A stretch of DNA of 64,000 bases from Bacillus sp. RO1 (GCF_012524115.1 NZ_JAAZWB010000084.1:1-64000), one strand, 5' to 3'; shown: positions 34,999 to 43,266, counted from the first letter of the stretch. The notes: a model not told the origin generated them from the sequence alone. Program-made: numbers and translations.

Positions 34999-35055
34999 AA
35001 GGCCTTTGGACTGATGGGGCAGAAATAATCTGCTTAATCAGATCCAAAGACCTTG
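34999..35055 (-). promoter_or_regulatory. Leader terminator before 34863 gene
   Basis: AAGGCCTTTGGAC pairs with the GATCCAAAGACCTTG arm, with an inner GCAGA/TCTGC pair. On the minus strand it is followed by TTTTTGTGTTTG. Confidence 0.65.
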
Positions 35056-35208
35056 TTTATGATATGGGATAACTGCTAGCTTAAAAGCTGCTTTTAGTAG
35101 AAAAAGGTAAAAATTTATTAATTTAATAATAGCAATTAAGACATGTAATATCAATAGTTTGAGGTATGTAAAAAAGAAGCAGCACTACTTTTAAGAAATG
35201 TTTTCTGC

Positions 35209-35379
35209 TCATTGATCCTCAATTTTAGGCATTTTTAATTCTGCCTTATCTAAAAGTTCATGAATCTGACTAGCATAATAACGCACTTCATTTTTAGTAG
35301 CCGCATTAACTAGTTCATTTTTTAATTCATGATACTTTTTCTTGTCTTCTTCTGTCATATAAGACCATAATTTACTCAT
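35209..35379 (-). CDS. Small helical protein, 56 aa
   Basis: Starts MSKLWSYMTEEDKKKYHELK, with a second helix VRYYASQIHELLDKAE. It aligns with 35483-35689 in pattern (E..ELK.ELVNA...EV...A..IH..L..AE), so the two are paralogues. GAGGTGAG precedes ATG 35379. Function unknown. Confidence 0.65.
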   Translation of the reverse strand: MSKLWSYMTEEDKKKYHELKNELVNAATKNEVRYYASQIHELLDKAELKMPKIEDQ

Positions 35380-35462
35380 AATCTCACCTCGTAGAAATAG
35401 TATTATTCCTATAAATGAGTATTCAATAGGTAAATATATTATTACATATTTTTACTATAAAA

Positions 35463-35503
35463 AAAAGCAACAAAAGGCTAAGTTAAGCCCTTTGCTGCTT
35501 TTT
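35463..35503 (-). terminator. Terminator overlapping the end of 35483 gene
   Basis: Nested arms AGCA, AAAGG and GGC/GCC, then CCTTT and TGCT, followed on the minus strand by a long T run. It overlaps the C-terminal codons of the gene above. Confidence 0.6.
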
Positions 35504-35689
35504 TATGATCTGTCTCCCGGTAAACTTTATAGGTGCAGTTTTAATTGTGGCTACCCTACGTTCGGCTCTATTTAAAATGCTGTGTATTTCATTAGCAATT
35601 GCTTTAACTTCTCTCTGAGAATTAGAATTAATTAATTCTATTTTTAGTTCATTAATAAGCTGCTTCTCCTGTTTCGTTAAACCAAACAT
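35483..35689 (-). CDS. Small helical protein, 68 aa, paralogue of 35209 gene
   Basis: LTKQEKQLINELKIELINSN and VKAIANEIHSILNRAE give the same two-helix pattern as the 56-residue neighbour, plus a basic C-terminal tail ending IIKKQQRA. AGGAGG precedes ATG 35689. The hairpin shape recalls small phosphatase-like or protein-interaction peptides, but the family is not recognised. Confidence 0.65.
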   Translation of the reverse strand: MFGLTKQEKQLINELKIELINSNSQREVKAIANEIHSILNRAERRVATIKTAPIKFTGRQIIKKQQRA

Positions 35690-35742
35690 ATATTATTCCT
35701 CCTAGTATGTAGTACTTCCCATAAAGGGGAATGAGCTGATAA

Positions 35743-36075
35743 TCATTGACCTAGGCGATCATTTAATTTGTTCAGCTCATCAGTTTTAGTTCTCTCAGTA
35801 CTTAATTCACGATACAATAATACATTCTCTGCTGCCATACCAGCCATTACAGCTATTCCAAGTAACTCGCGAATATCACTTGGGTTAAACAAATAATGGG
35901 TAGCAAAAACTGCTGCTAATGCACTAATTAGAACATCTGCAAAAAATCCTAATTGAATGCTTTTGGGACGTTTAATTTTTCTTGGGAAAATCAAACTTTT
36001 ATCGTGTCTAATTAAATGTGCAATTAAACCCGTAACCCCGCCTGCTAAAATAGCAATTAATACTGTTTGTAACAT
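35743..36075 (-). CDS. Small membrane protein, DUF4257-like, paralogue of 22412 gene
   Basis: A 110-residue protein with three hydrophobic helices and the same basic core (PRKIKRPKSIQLGFFADVLI) as 22026-22412. The longer reading frame to 36165 would translate the leader hairpin, so ATG 36075, with AAAGGGAG before it, is the start. Function unknown; a small membrane partner. Confidence 0.7.
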   Translation of the reverse strand: MLQTVLIAILAGGVTGLIAHLIRHDKSLIFPRKIKRPKSIQLGFFADVLISALAAVFATHYLFNPSDIRELLGIAVMAGMAAENVLLYRELSTERTKTDELNKLNDRLGQ

Positions 36076-36101
36076 ACACTCACTCCCTTTAAGTAAAATA
36101 A

Positions 36102-36173
36102 AAAAGACCTCCGGGACGACGAATAAAAAATACATGCAAAGCATGTATTTTAAACGACGACCCAAAGGTCACA
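36102..36173 (-). promoter_or_regulatory. Strong nested leader hairpin before 36075 gene
   Basis: GACC/GGTC and GACGACG/CGACGAC arms enclose a perfect AATACATGC/GCATGTATT inner stem. On the minus strand it ends in TTTTTTATTTTA about 20 bases before the ribosome site. Confidence 0.75.
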
Positions 36174-36325
36174 AAGCCTATTAAGAGTACCGCAAACCGT
36201 AAAGGTTGCAAAAAAAGAAAAAAGAAAAAATGTTATGTGTATATTATATCAACAATTTTATTAGGTTGCTATAGTTAGAGCCGTCTTTTCAGGTGTGGTA
36301 CGTTCAGATATTCGTTGGTTAAATA

Positions 36326-36517
36326 TCAAAAAGAAAAACCTGTATGATCTGCAGGTTTTGTAAAACGTTCAATTTTATTATGTTCAAGGATTTTATTTAT
36401 CTCATGCTTATAATAAATCATGTCAGCCCTGTTATCCGTACACAACATAGCTTTTTGAAGTCTTAGTAGTCTAATTCTTTTTGCTTCATCTAAGCTGGTA
36501 TATAAATATATATTCAT
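36326..36517 (-). CDS. Small hypothetical protein, 63 aa
   Basis: Helical: TSLDEAKRIRLLRLQKAML then MIYYKHEINKILEHN and a basic tail. Its ATG overlaps the stop of the gene at 36514-36672 (ATGA), so it is translated by coupling. No family recognised. Confidence 0.6.
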   Translation of the reverse strand: MNIYLYTSLDEAKRIRLLRLQKAMLCTDNRADMIYYKHEINKILEHNKIERFTKPADHTGFSF

Positions 36518-36672
36518 TCTTCATCTTCCCATTCAGCACCAGGAGCCATTTCTATTCTCACGGGGTACTTCGGTACTTCATCGTATTGTTCTACCTCTAC
36601 AGTAATGATCCCAATTCCATATCCCACTAATAAAATACAAGTTAGTATAGCGATAGCATAAAACTTTTTCAT
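36514..36672 (-). CDS. Small single-TM protein, 52 aa
   Basis: MKKFYAIAILTCILLVGYGI is a signal-anchor or lipoprotein-like segment, followed by an acidic outer tail ending AEWEDEE. It begins inside the stop of 36669-36959 (ATGA) and ends in the start of 36326-36517 (ATGA), so the three form a tightly coupled unit. Confidence 0.7.
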   Translation of the reverse strand: MKKFYAIAILTCILLVGYGIGIITVEVEQYDEVPKYPVRIEMAPGAEWEDEE

Positions 36673-36959
36673 TTTTCTTCCACTCCTAATTCAATTTCTA
36701 CTCTAGATAACTTTGAAATATATTCAAGGCAGTCAATGACAGGGTATCTTATTAGTTTCTCTGTTTGGTTAAAGGTAATACCAACATTTTTCATCTTCAT
36801 TATGAGTTCATCAACTGTCATTTGGTTACGTGAAATTTGATTAAAATGATACAGAACAACTTTCTTCCATACGATTGGTGAGCCGTTAATATAACCTTCC
36901 CCGGTGTATTGGCGGTTTAAGATGCGCTCAATTTTTTTCTTTTTCTTTTCTTGTTCCAT
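36669..36959 (-). CDS. Hypothetical protein, 96 aa, first of a coupled trio
   Basis: MEQEKKKKKIERILNRQYTG, a basic start, then a beta-alpha domain. ATG 36959 is set by AAGGTGA. It is the first gene of the coupled trio and has a leader terminator at 37001-37048. Function unknown. Confidence 0.6.
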   Translation of the reverse strand: MEQEKKKKKIERILNRQYTGEGYINGSPIVWKKVVLYHFNQISRNQMTVDELIMKMKNVGITFNQTEKLIRYPVIDCLEYISKLSRVEIELGVEEK

Positions 36960-37000
36960 ATTATTCACCTTTTCTTTTCACTCCTTCTCCGCTTTAACGC

Positions 37001-37048
37001 AAAAAACCCCCAGTGCAACATCGAATATTACTTCGATTACACTGGGGG
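37001..37048 (-). promoter_or_regulatory. Leader terminator before the coupled trio
   Basis: CCCCCAGTG and CACTGGGGG with an inner ATCGAA/TTCGAT stem. On the minus strand it is followed by TTTTTTGCGTT. An extended -10 TGGTATAATATAG lies just upstream. Confidence 0.8.
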
Positions 37049-37088
37049 CTTCCCATACATTTAATAGTTATCTATATTATACCACTTC

Positions 37089-37373
37089 TTAAACTAATGG
37101 TGAGTTTAAATTTTTGATTCCTAATAATTCTATAGCTGCATCCATGATAGTAGCTTCGATAATGGGATGATACATGCCTTTAATAGATTGGAAGGGACCA
37201 TTTTCTTTTTCTTGTATACAAAGATCAATTAATTGGAAATCTATATTATTTTTTTTAATAGTAATTCTTGAGGGATATAACTCCCTATTCTCATCTGCGA
37301 TTAAGGTTCCTTTAACCACCAATACTTCATCATAAATATTCAAGTGCTGCTCTACTTCTGCATTAATAAACAT
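37089..37373 (-). CDS. Hypothetical protein, 94 aa
   Basis: A mixed strand-helix protein with a beta-rich front and no recognised motif. ATG 37373 follows AGGGAG. It lies downstream of the HTH gene at 37441-37674 on the same strand and could be in one transcript with it. Confidence 0.55.
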   Translation of the reverse strand: MFINAEVEQHLNIYDEVLVVKGTLIADENRELYPSRITIKKNNIDFQLIDLCIQEKENGPFQSIKGMYHPIIEATIMDAAIELLGIKNLNSPLV

Positions 37374-37440
37374 AATCAACGCTCCCTATATTTGTATTAA
37401 TACAAGATATGCAGCTCCATAAATAATATTCGATGTAAGT

Positions 37441-37674
37441 TCACCAAAAATCATTAGGACTAATAAATCTATCACTCTTCTTTAAGACATTTATAATAAG
37501 TTTTGCAGTTTGTATGGTTGGAACCCTCTCTTTATCATTAGCAAGCTGACTGATTAACCCTTCACTTACTTTGGCACTTTCAGCTAACCATACTTGCTTT
37601 ATCCCATGTGCTTCTAGATATTTACCAAATGGAGTTTTTCTCTTTTTATTTTTCTTTGCTTTTACTCCAGCCAT
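37441..37674 (-). CDS. XRE-family HTH regulator
   Basis: A 77-residue protein with a Lys-rich N-terminal tail and a Cro/CI-type helix-turn-helix: FGKYLEAHGIKQVWLAESAK, then VSEGLISQLANDKERVPTIQ. It binds DNA as a small repressor. AGGGAGG precedes ATG 37674. It is probably autoregulated and may control the following 94-residue gene. Confidence 0.8.
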   Translation of the reverse strand: MAGVKAKKNKKRKTPFGKYLEAHGIKQVWLAESAKVSEGLISQLANDKERVPTIQTAKLIINVLKKSDRFISPNDFW

Positions 37675-37909
37675 AATTCACCCTCCCTAAAGTCGAATTA
37701 GTAAGAAGTATGGTCTTTTTTCTAGGTGTTTAAACATATCTTTAACCTCTTTAATTATTTAAAGAAATCTTTAATGAGGACAGATAATTCGACAGGATGA
37801 ATTGCAGAGGCCAAAAGAGGTTAGCTAGTAATCTATGATTCTGTTCCTTTATTAGACAAAATACATATAGGACTTTTGGATTCATATATTCACTTTTTTG
37901 AGCATACCT

Positions 37910-37968
37910 TGCTATCACTTGGAGACAACAAGAAAAAGCCCCATTGTATCCAAGTGATAGCATGGGGC
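37910..37968 (-). promoter_or_regulatory. Overlapping alternative hairpins after the hfq-like gene
   Basis: TGCTATCACTTGGA (37910-37923) is perfectly complementary to TCCAAGTGATAGCA (37949-37962). GCCCCAT (37938-37944) pairs with ATGGGGC (37962-37968). The two structures share a base and sequence, so only one can form at a time. On the minus strand the second one ends in TTTTTCTTG, a terminator. Confidence 0.7.
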
Positions 37969-37991
37969 ATTCCGTATTTTTGAAAAAAAAT

Positions 37992-38204
37992 TTAAAAATT
38001 CATTTGGCCAAGCGGTACGATGGTCATGATCTGAGATTTATAATACATTTGTTGATAGTTTTTTGTGTTTAATACAATTGTATACTCATCGAAGTTGGTC
38101 AGCTGACCTTTTATTATTTTTCCATTTTTTAATGTAAGGGATATTGGAATCTTTTTTCGGCGTATTTCATTAAGAAAAGCGCTTTGGATGTCGATTTTCT
38201 TCAT
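37992..38204 (-). CDS. hfq: Hfq-like RNA chaperone
   Basis: A 70-residue protein with the Sm fold signature: DIQSAFLNEIRRKKIPISLT (Sm1 region, like the bacterial Hfq IQDxFLNxLRKExIPVTV) and NGKIIKGQLTNFDEYTIVLN, then a YKSQIMTIVP stretch in place of the usual YKHAISTI. ATG 38204 follows GGGAG; a longer frame (38282) lacks a site. Hfq binds U-rich RNA and pairs small RNAs with messengers. Plasmid copies are known on pXO1. The overlapping hairpins directly downstream make RNA-level control of this region plausible. Confidence 0.85.
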   Translation of the reverse strand: MKKIDIQSAFLNEIRRKKIPISLTLKNGKIIKGQLTNFDEYTIVLNTKNYQQMYYKSQIMTIVPLGQMNF

Positions 38205-38345
38205 AAGTAAGCTGCTCCCTAAATGTTTTCGTTCATTCTCATGACTGTAATGATTATAAATAAACTTCTCTAAATGCTTCAAAATATGTAAATGTCAGAC
38301 TCGAATTTTTCTAAAACCTCTAAGTAAGCGACAAATACAAATCAA

Positions 38346-38438
38346 TCACTTCCTTGCAAGTGATATCATGAACATACAAATAGCTAGACAAACTGCTACT
38401 ATAGAAAAACCTAATATAAGTAGTAAAACACCTTTCAA
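38346..38438 (-). CDS. Possible tiny single-TM peptide, 30 aa
   Basis: TTG 38438 is nine bases after AAAGGAG. The product is a single hydrophobic helix (GVLLLILGFSIVAVCLAICM) ending ISLARK. It is too short to be sure it is a gene. Confidence 0.35.
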   Translation of the reverse strand: MKGVLLLILGFSIVAVCLAICMFMISLARK

Positions 38439-38487
38439 TTTCAAAAACTCCTTTATATAAGCTTATTAAATTAAATTGTTCCTTAGT

Positions 38488-38805
38488 TTACATCTCTGGC
38501 TTCCTAAAATTAGGCTTTATAGTTATAAGGGTAAAAAATACAATTAATAAAACACCACCAAGTTGAGTTGCGAAGGTTTTGCCTTCAATTTTCCAATGCT
38601 CAATTACAGACTCTTGAGGAAATGGAATAGGTAGACCTTTAGCATCGTATCCTGTATACCATTCAGGAACTGAAACTTTACCTAAGCCAAAATGATAAAA
38701 GCAATAAGAAAGGTAAAATACTATTGAAATTATCATGGAAAGTACTAAAGAAAGTACGATAGGTTTAATATAAACGCTGAACTTCTGTAATTTTGTCATT
38801 AGCAT
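38488..38805 (-). CDS. Two-TM membrane protein, 105 aa
   Basis: Two hydrophobic helices (about 12-35 and 78-98) with an outer loop rich in Tyr, Gly and Pro. A poly-G ribosome site precedes ATG 38805. Unrecognised; small membrane proteins of this kind are common plasmid accessory proteins. Confidence 0.6.
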   Translation of the reverse strand: MLMTKLQKFSVYIKPIVLSLVLSMIISIVFYLSYCFYHFGLGKVSVPEWYTGYDAKGLPIPFPQESVIEHWKIEGKTFATQLGGVLLIVFFTLITIKPNFRKPEM

Positions 38806-39026
38806 AGGTTCCCCCCATTAGAATAGATTATAATATATCCGACTGTTAATTAAACTTGAATGTGTATTCATACAGCTTGGAAGTTTCTTTATAATTAAGT
38901 GATCCTAAACTCATCAATGTCTGTTCTTCGTCTAGCTATCCATTCGTTTTACTAATCATATTACTTCCCTGTTTTAGTCTGTAGTTCCGTACTCTGGAAC
39001 AAATCAATTCTTATTTCGTCATCTGT

Positions 39027-40019
39027 TCAGGTGTTAATATTTATATCCCATGCTTTTTTAAATGCTTCTATAGCCAATTGCTCCATAGACTTATTCTCTT
39101 TCTTTGCTCTCTCTCGAATATACTCTTTTAATTGACTTGGAACAGTAATTATTAATGACTCCAGGTCACTGTCAAGATATATCCCATCTGGCTGAACCAA
39201 AATTTTGCCCTCTATAAGATGTTGTTGCAATAGTTCTTTTATATTCTTGTCTTCAGTCTTTATTAATACCGGCTTAATCTCAATTTCCAAAGACTGTGCT
39301 TGGAAGTTATACCGTATGTTTTGTGGACCTGCCGCAACATATAATAGTTCAATGGCTGTATATACATTATTTTTAATTTGTTGTGGCCTAGGAAAATTAA
39401 ACTTAACATATCCTCTTTTAGTGCTATATTCTTTATTTTCAATTCTTTGATAAGGTTCAAAGCCTCTACTAGTCCCAATTTCTAACGAATACTCTTCTCC
39501 TCCTTCTGTTAACAATTTTCCAGATTGATTTTTAATAGTCATTAGTCGTGCAAGTTCGTGCGTATACTTATTAACAAACAATTGGAAAAGTAAAAATCCT
39601 TTTTCTTTTAAATAAAAATCTTTCTTATCGAGCTTTTGCTCACCAGATGTATAGTTTTCTTTTCGAAAACGTTCTAATTCCTCTGGTTCAATAAAGTAAA
39701 TCTCCCGACCTTTATATAGATGTTTCTCTGCTTTCAGAGTGTTAGCTTGAATATAAGAGTTAATGGTTACTACGTGTATTCCTAATTCCGCTGATACTTC
39801 TCCAGTAGTAAGTCCTGGTTTCTTATATTCCTTTTCTAATTTCTCAACCTGTTCTAAAGAGAAAACTTTTGATTTTCGCATTCTCCATTTATGATCATAA
39901 AGTGGAACAAGTTTCCCTTCTCGAACATACTTGTAAATAGTATTAGGAGTAACATTAAGTCTTTCTGCAACCTCTGCTGTTGTGAGGAAATTCTTGTCTT
40001 TATGTATCTGGTCTACCAT
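39027..40019 (-). CDS. DNA-binding protein with two HTH segments
   Basis: A 330-residue protein. Two MerR/excisionase-type helix-turn-helices are visible: LTTAEVAERLNVTPNTIYKY (N-terminal) and LTTGEVSAELGIHVVTINSY (about 70-90). The middle is a beta-rich domain. The C-terminal part LIITVPSQLKEYIRERAKKE resembles a ribbon-helix-helix. The combination suggests a transcription or partition regulator that binds two sites. The start follows AAAAGGAG. It lies near the operon of small genes 40091-40485. Confidence 0.7.
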   Translation of the reverse strand: MVDQIHKDKNFLTTAEVAERLNVTPNTIYKYVREGKLVPLYDHKWRMRKSKVFSLEQVEKLEKEYKKPGLTTGEVSAELGIHVVTINSYIQANTLKAEKHLYKGREIYFIEPEELERFRKENYTSGEQKLDKKDFYLKEKGFLLFQLFVNKYTHELARLMTIKNQSGKLLTEGGEEYSLEIGTSRGFEPYQRIENKEYSTKRGYVKFNFPRPQQIKNNVYTAIELLYVAAGPQNIRYNFQAQSLEIEIKPVLIKTEDKNIKELLQQHLIEGKILVQPDGIYLDSDLESLIITVPSQLKEYIRERAKKENKSMEQLAIEAFKKAWDININT

Positions 40020-40090
40020 TAAAAATCCTCACTCCTTTTTATATAAATTTTATTATTAATACCATAGAGAATTATTAATTAATAGATGTT

Positions 40091-40276
40091 TTAGATTCCA
40101 TTCCCTAGAGAATATCCAATCTGCCGGAGGTCAATGTTATCACTCCCTTGCATTCTAGCATTGTTCTCCAACAATAATAAACGCGAATAATACCTATAGG
40201 TCCTTAAGGAGATCTTTTGTTCTTTAAGTAGTTCTAATAAATTATTTTGAATTATTTCATATTCTTGATTTATCAA
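40091..40276 (-). CDS. Small helical protein, 61 aa
   Basis: TTG 40276 is seven bases after AGGAGG. The product is helical with Leu/Tyr heptads (LLELLKEQKISLRTYRYYSR) and no known domain. It follows the 55-residue gene at 40318 on the same strand. Confidence 0.55.
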   Translation of the reverse strand: MINQEYEIIQNNLLELLKEQKISLRTYRYYSRLLLLENNARMQGSDNIDLRQIGYSLGNGI

Positions 40277-40317
40277 GTCATTACCTCCTGATTAGCACTA
40301 TTGAACGTACAATTTCA

Positions 40318-40485
40318 TCAATCCAAATCATCAAATGTAATGATTTCAATATCAGAACCGAATAGTGAACGTAATTTAAGCTTGGCTTTTTCTATATCAC
40401 CTATAATTTTTATAGTTATAGTTTCATCACCTTCTAATTCAAATTCATGCGTATAAGCTAGACTATTGGTTTGTATCCACTTCAT
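40318..40485 (-). CDS. Small acidic protein, 55 aa
   Basis: MKWIQTNSLAYTHEFELEGD then TITIKIIGDIEKAKLKLRSL and an acidic tail IEIITFDDLD, probably beta-alpha-beta. AAGGGAGTG precedes ATG 40485. Function unknown. Confidence 0.6.
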   Translation of the reverse strand: MKWIQTNSLAYTHEFELEGDETITIKIIGDIEKAKLKLRSLFGSDIEIITFDDLD

Positions 40486-40562
40486 TTTGCTTTTCACTCC
40501 CTTGCATTATCATTTAATGACTGCCGCTTAGTTACTATTTTAGCCATAAAAGCTCCATTGGA

Positions 40563-40590
40563 AAAGGAGAACAGAATCCTTCTATTCTCC
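40563..40590 (-). terminator. Terminator after 40723 gene
   Basis: GGAGAA and TTCTCC arms around CAGAATCCTTCTA. On the minus strand the stem is followed by TTTTCC. Confidence 0.55.
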
Positions 40591-40722
40591 CACCATATAT
40601 GAAAAATATTGATATAAGTCGTTCACTCTTTTTAATTAGACCAGTCTTCATCCCTTTATTTATATCGTTGATTTTTTATCTATTTTTAATTTAAAGACGA
40701 GTTTCTTCTATTATATATCATT

Positions 40723-41115
40723 TTATATTACTACAGTTACCTCTCTGCCGTTTGGTCTGGTAAATTTCACATATTCAAAATCATGTGAATTTATATCTAA
40801 GCAGAAGGGTTGTTCCAAATTTGATATATCTACTTCATGTTGGTACTTATCTTTTAAGTGTAGTGCTAGGTTCAATGCACTCTTTATCTCTTTTTCAGCT
40901 CTTTTTGTAACGACTATTTTACTGAGTTTCTCTAGGCGTGCATATCCAATTCCTATTAATTGTCGGCGTTCAGGTTTGGAAGCACCTATGGCCTTCCATT
41001 CAATATAGGCTCCTTGTAACGACCAGTGTTTACTTACGATTGCCTGATAGATGGGTATATCTTTCCCTTTGTATTTTATGGTCGCTAATATACTCTTTTC
41101 ATCATAAGTTGTCAT
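40723..41115 (-). CDS. Hypothetical protein, 130 aa
   Basis: Mixed alpha/beta protein with a basic middle (KIVVTKRAEKEIKSALNLAL) and no recognised domain. AAGGAGG precedes ATG 41115. It starts five bases after the end of the 198-residue gene at 41121, so the two are coupled. Confidence 0.6.
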   Translation of the reverse strand: MTTYDEKSILATIKYKGKDIPIYQAIVSKHWSLQGAYIEWKAIGASKPERRQLIGIGYARLEKLSKIVVTKRAEKEIKSALNLALHLKDKYQHEVDISNLEQPFCLDINSHDFEYVKFTRPNGREVTVVI

Positions 41116-41120
41116 AAATT

Positions 41121-41717
41121 TTAATCCTCCTTATGATCTTTCAATAAAGGATAATTATTTGGCCGTAATGGATAGTAATTAACATTTTGGTCAGTATGAA
41201 TGGTTAAAGGGTAAACATCCATTTTTGAGTTTGTTCTTTTACCTACAACAACCGGAATGAAATCTTTTTGGTTCTTTAAGTACCCAGTATGTCCCTCATA
41301 CCAATTATCGGTATCCTTTATTCCAGTACTTTCCCTTCCAAACACTGCATCCTCCAATAATATCTCCTCATTAACTTTTTCAAGCGCTATGGGCATTACT
41401 TTTAATTTTCTTATGCCTTTCATAACGATTCCTATCGGATATTTATTTCGAGGTTTCACATCGTAGATAACAGCAAGTTCTCCAGTATCTTTTCGTCTAA
41501 CCAATAAACCCGGTCTTGCTTCATTTAGAGATAATGATGCTCCTTCTTCTACACTGTAAGAATATCCAGTTCTCTTTTGCTTAATCTGTTGAATAACTGC
41601 TTCTTCCGCTAATAGAAGCAGCTGTTCGGTTGGAATATCGTTGTTAACCTCCAAGGTAACTTGTACTGGCTTAAAATCTAGCCGTACCGTTTTCTGTACT
41701 TTTTTGCTCATCTTCAA
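41121..41717 (-). CDS. Hypothetical protein, 198 aa
   Basis: N-terminal VQKTVRLDFKPVQVTLEVNN, a helix, then a KOW-like beta region (ARPGLLVRRKDTGELAVIYD). The last third has Lys/Tyr-rich loops. TTG 41717 is better spaced from AAAGGG than ATG 41711; the choice is uncertain. It is divergent from the recombinase gene across a 335-base AT-rich gap. Confidence 0.6.
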   Translation of the reverse strand: MKMSKKVQKTVRLDFKPVQVTLEVNNDIPTEQLLLLAEEAVIQQIKQKRTGYSYSVEEGASLSLNEARPGLLVRRKDTGELAVIYDVKPRNKYPIGIVMKGIRKLKVMPIALEKVNEEILLEDAVFGRESTGIKDTDNWYEGHTGYLKNQKDFIPVVVGKRTNSKMDVYPLTIHTDQNVNYYPLRPNNYPLLKDHKED

Positions 41718-42052
41718 TGAACACCCTTTCTAAAAGTTTTTTCTAAGGTTTTTACTCATAGATAAATTTACCATTTTATCTATATATTTCATTATAAGTT
41801 AATGTTCATTAAATTACAATATTAAAAGTAAATTATATATATAAAGTTATAAGTTAATATATTATGTAATATACAAACCACTAAACTAATATTGTATTAT
41901 TTTATATGTATGGAATTTTGGTAAGTTATAAATTATTATTAAATTATATTTACCAATAATTACTTAGTTTTTATGATAAGACTGTTTGTAGTAGTTCTAT
42001 AACAATGTTTGTTTTAGTAGTTCTTCACTATTTTTGTAAAGGAGAGATTTAT
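41718..42052. other. AT-rich divergent intergenic region with repeats
   Basis: No gene. TTATAAGTTAAT occurs twice (near 41791 and 41850), and AAGTTATAAATTA and TTTACC elements recur. Two similar GTAGTTCT-containing stretches lie at 41983-42026, just before the recombinase gene. It could hold a recombination (resolution) site and divergent promoters. Confidence 0.4.
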
Positions 42053-43219
42053 ATGAGTAGTCTTATCCCCACCTCTTTACTCATAGAAAAAAATAATCCG
42101 CTGCCAGTTCCAATTTTAGTTTCAAATTTAAAAGATAAACGATACTTAGAAAAACTAGTGTTAAAACGACAACATAACAGTGAGACTGGCTATGAAAAAT
42201 TCCAAGACTTCAATGATATAGAGATGATTTACTACTATGTACACAACCAGAAAAATATTGATGAAGCAAAAAACAAAAGCGAAAGAACCAAAGTAGAATA
42301 TTTAAGAGAGCTTATACACTTCTCAAAACACTTAGTGGATTTCAATCTTAAAATTCCACTTAATATTCAAATTAAAGAAGGTTCTTTATTTAAAGCTCTA
42401 GAAGAGTATCACTTAGAAAAATATCAAAAATGGCTGGTGGATGAAGCTCCTATGCTTCTATACAGAAAGAAAAAATTTACTGCCACAACCCTGGCCAAAA
42501 AGACCACAATAATTAAGGGGTTTATAAAATTTTTATACGATGTAGGATATATTGATAAGAATATAACTGTTGGGTTAAAGGCAGCGACAGTAAAGAAAGA
42601 GGATTTACCAAATAGAGATCTTAGCCCTAATGAAGTTCTAGAGTTGCTGAAGTTTCTTAAAAATGAAAATCACCCTATTCTTTTTGGAATTATACATGTT
42701 CTAGTTACTACAGGAATAAGAAATAGTGAGTTTTGTCAATTAAAGGTGAGAGATCTCAAGCGTAATTTTTCTACTGGAGACTATTATATTGAGGTAAATG
42801 GTAAGGGAAATAAAAATAGAATATGTGTAATAAAACCTAAAGTATATCAAAGTATCATCGAATTTAGAAAGGTGAGATTCCTTGAAACAAAATTAAGTAA
42901 TTCTGATGATAGCTACATATTTACTACCAATACGGGAAGACCATATACGAACTCCTATCTTTCTACCTATCTTAAAAATGCGGTTTCTAGAATACCTTTA
43001 GAAATCTTGAAAAACAGGGATAATCCAATTGGACCCCACACATTTAGACATGCTTTTGTAATAGCATCACATTATAGTGGCGCAAATATCCTAGATATTA
43101 GTAGAAGTCTTGGGCATGAGCACATTCAAACGACTCAACTCTATTTAGCAAAAGTATTTGCACAAGAGCGGAATGCAGTCCATCAATGGACAAACAGTGT
43201 ATTAAAAGATTTTATTTAA
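42053..43219 (+). CDS. Tyrosine recombinase, plasmid type
   Basis: A 388-residue recombinase with an N-terminal core-binding domain of about 180 residues and a full catalytic domain: Arg in TTGIRNSEF, Lys in GKGNKNRIC, HTFRH, LGHEHIQ and Tyr in TTQLYLAK. It is larger than the quartet proteins and not a close relative of them. ATG 42053 follows AAAGGAGA; a 48-base upstream extension has no site. It may resolve plasmid multimers. A strong terminator follows. Confidence 0.88.
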   Translation: MSSLIPTSLLIEKNNPLPVPILVSNLKDKRYLEKLVLKRQHNSETGYEKFQDFNDIEMIYYYVHNQKNIDEAKNKSERTKVEYLRELIHFSKHLVDFNLKIPLNIQIKEGSLFKALEEYHLEKYQKWLVDEAPMLLYRKKKFTATTLAKKTTIIKGFIKFLYDVGYIDKNITVGLKAATVKKEDLPNRDLSPNEVLELLKFLKNENHPILFGIIHVLVTTGIRNSEFCQLKVRDLKRNFSTGDYYIEVNGKGNKNRICVIKPKVYQSIIEFRKVRFLETKLSNSDDSYIFTTNTGRPYTNSYLSTYLKNAVSRIPLEILKNRDNPIGPHTFRHAFVIASHYSGANILDISRSLGHEHIQTTQLYLAKVFAQERNAVHQWTNSVLKDFI

Positions 43220-43227
43220 TAAAATAT

Positions 43228-43266
43228 AAAACACCAAGCCTTCAATTACTTTTGGCTTGGTGTTTT
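43228..43266 (+). terminator. Recombinase terminator
   Basis: AAAACACCAAGCC pairs perfectly with GGCTTGGTGTTTT. It is symmetric, so it can serve both strands. Confidence 0.85.

Noticed and set aside
36076-36165. N-terminal extension of the DUF4257-like gene
   Set aside because: It would translate the strong leader hairpin, while ATG 36075 has a proper ribosome site.
37751-37963. Coding frame of 70 residues on the minus strand
   Set aside because: It overlaps the overlapping hairpins at 37910-37968 and has no ribosome site; more likely a leader or small-RNA region.
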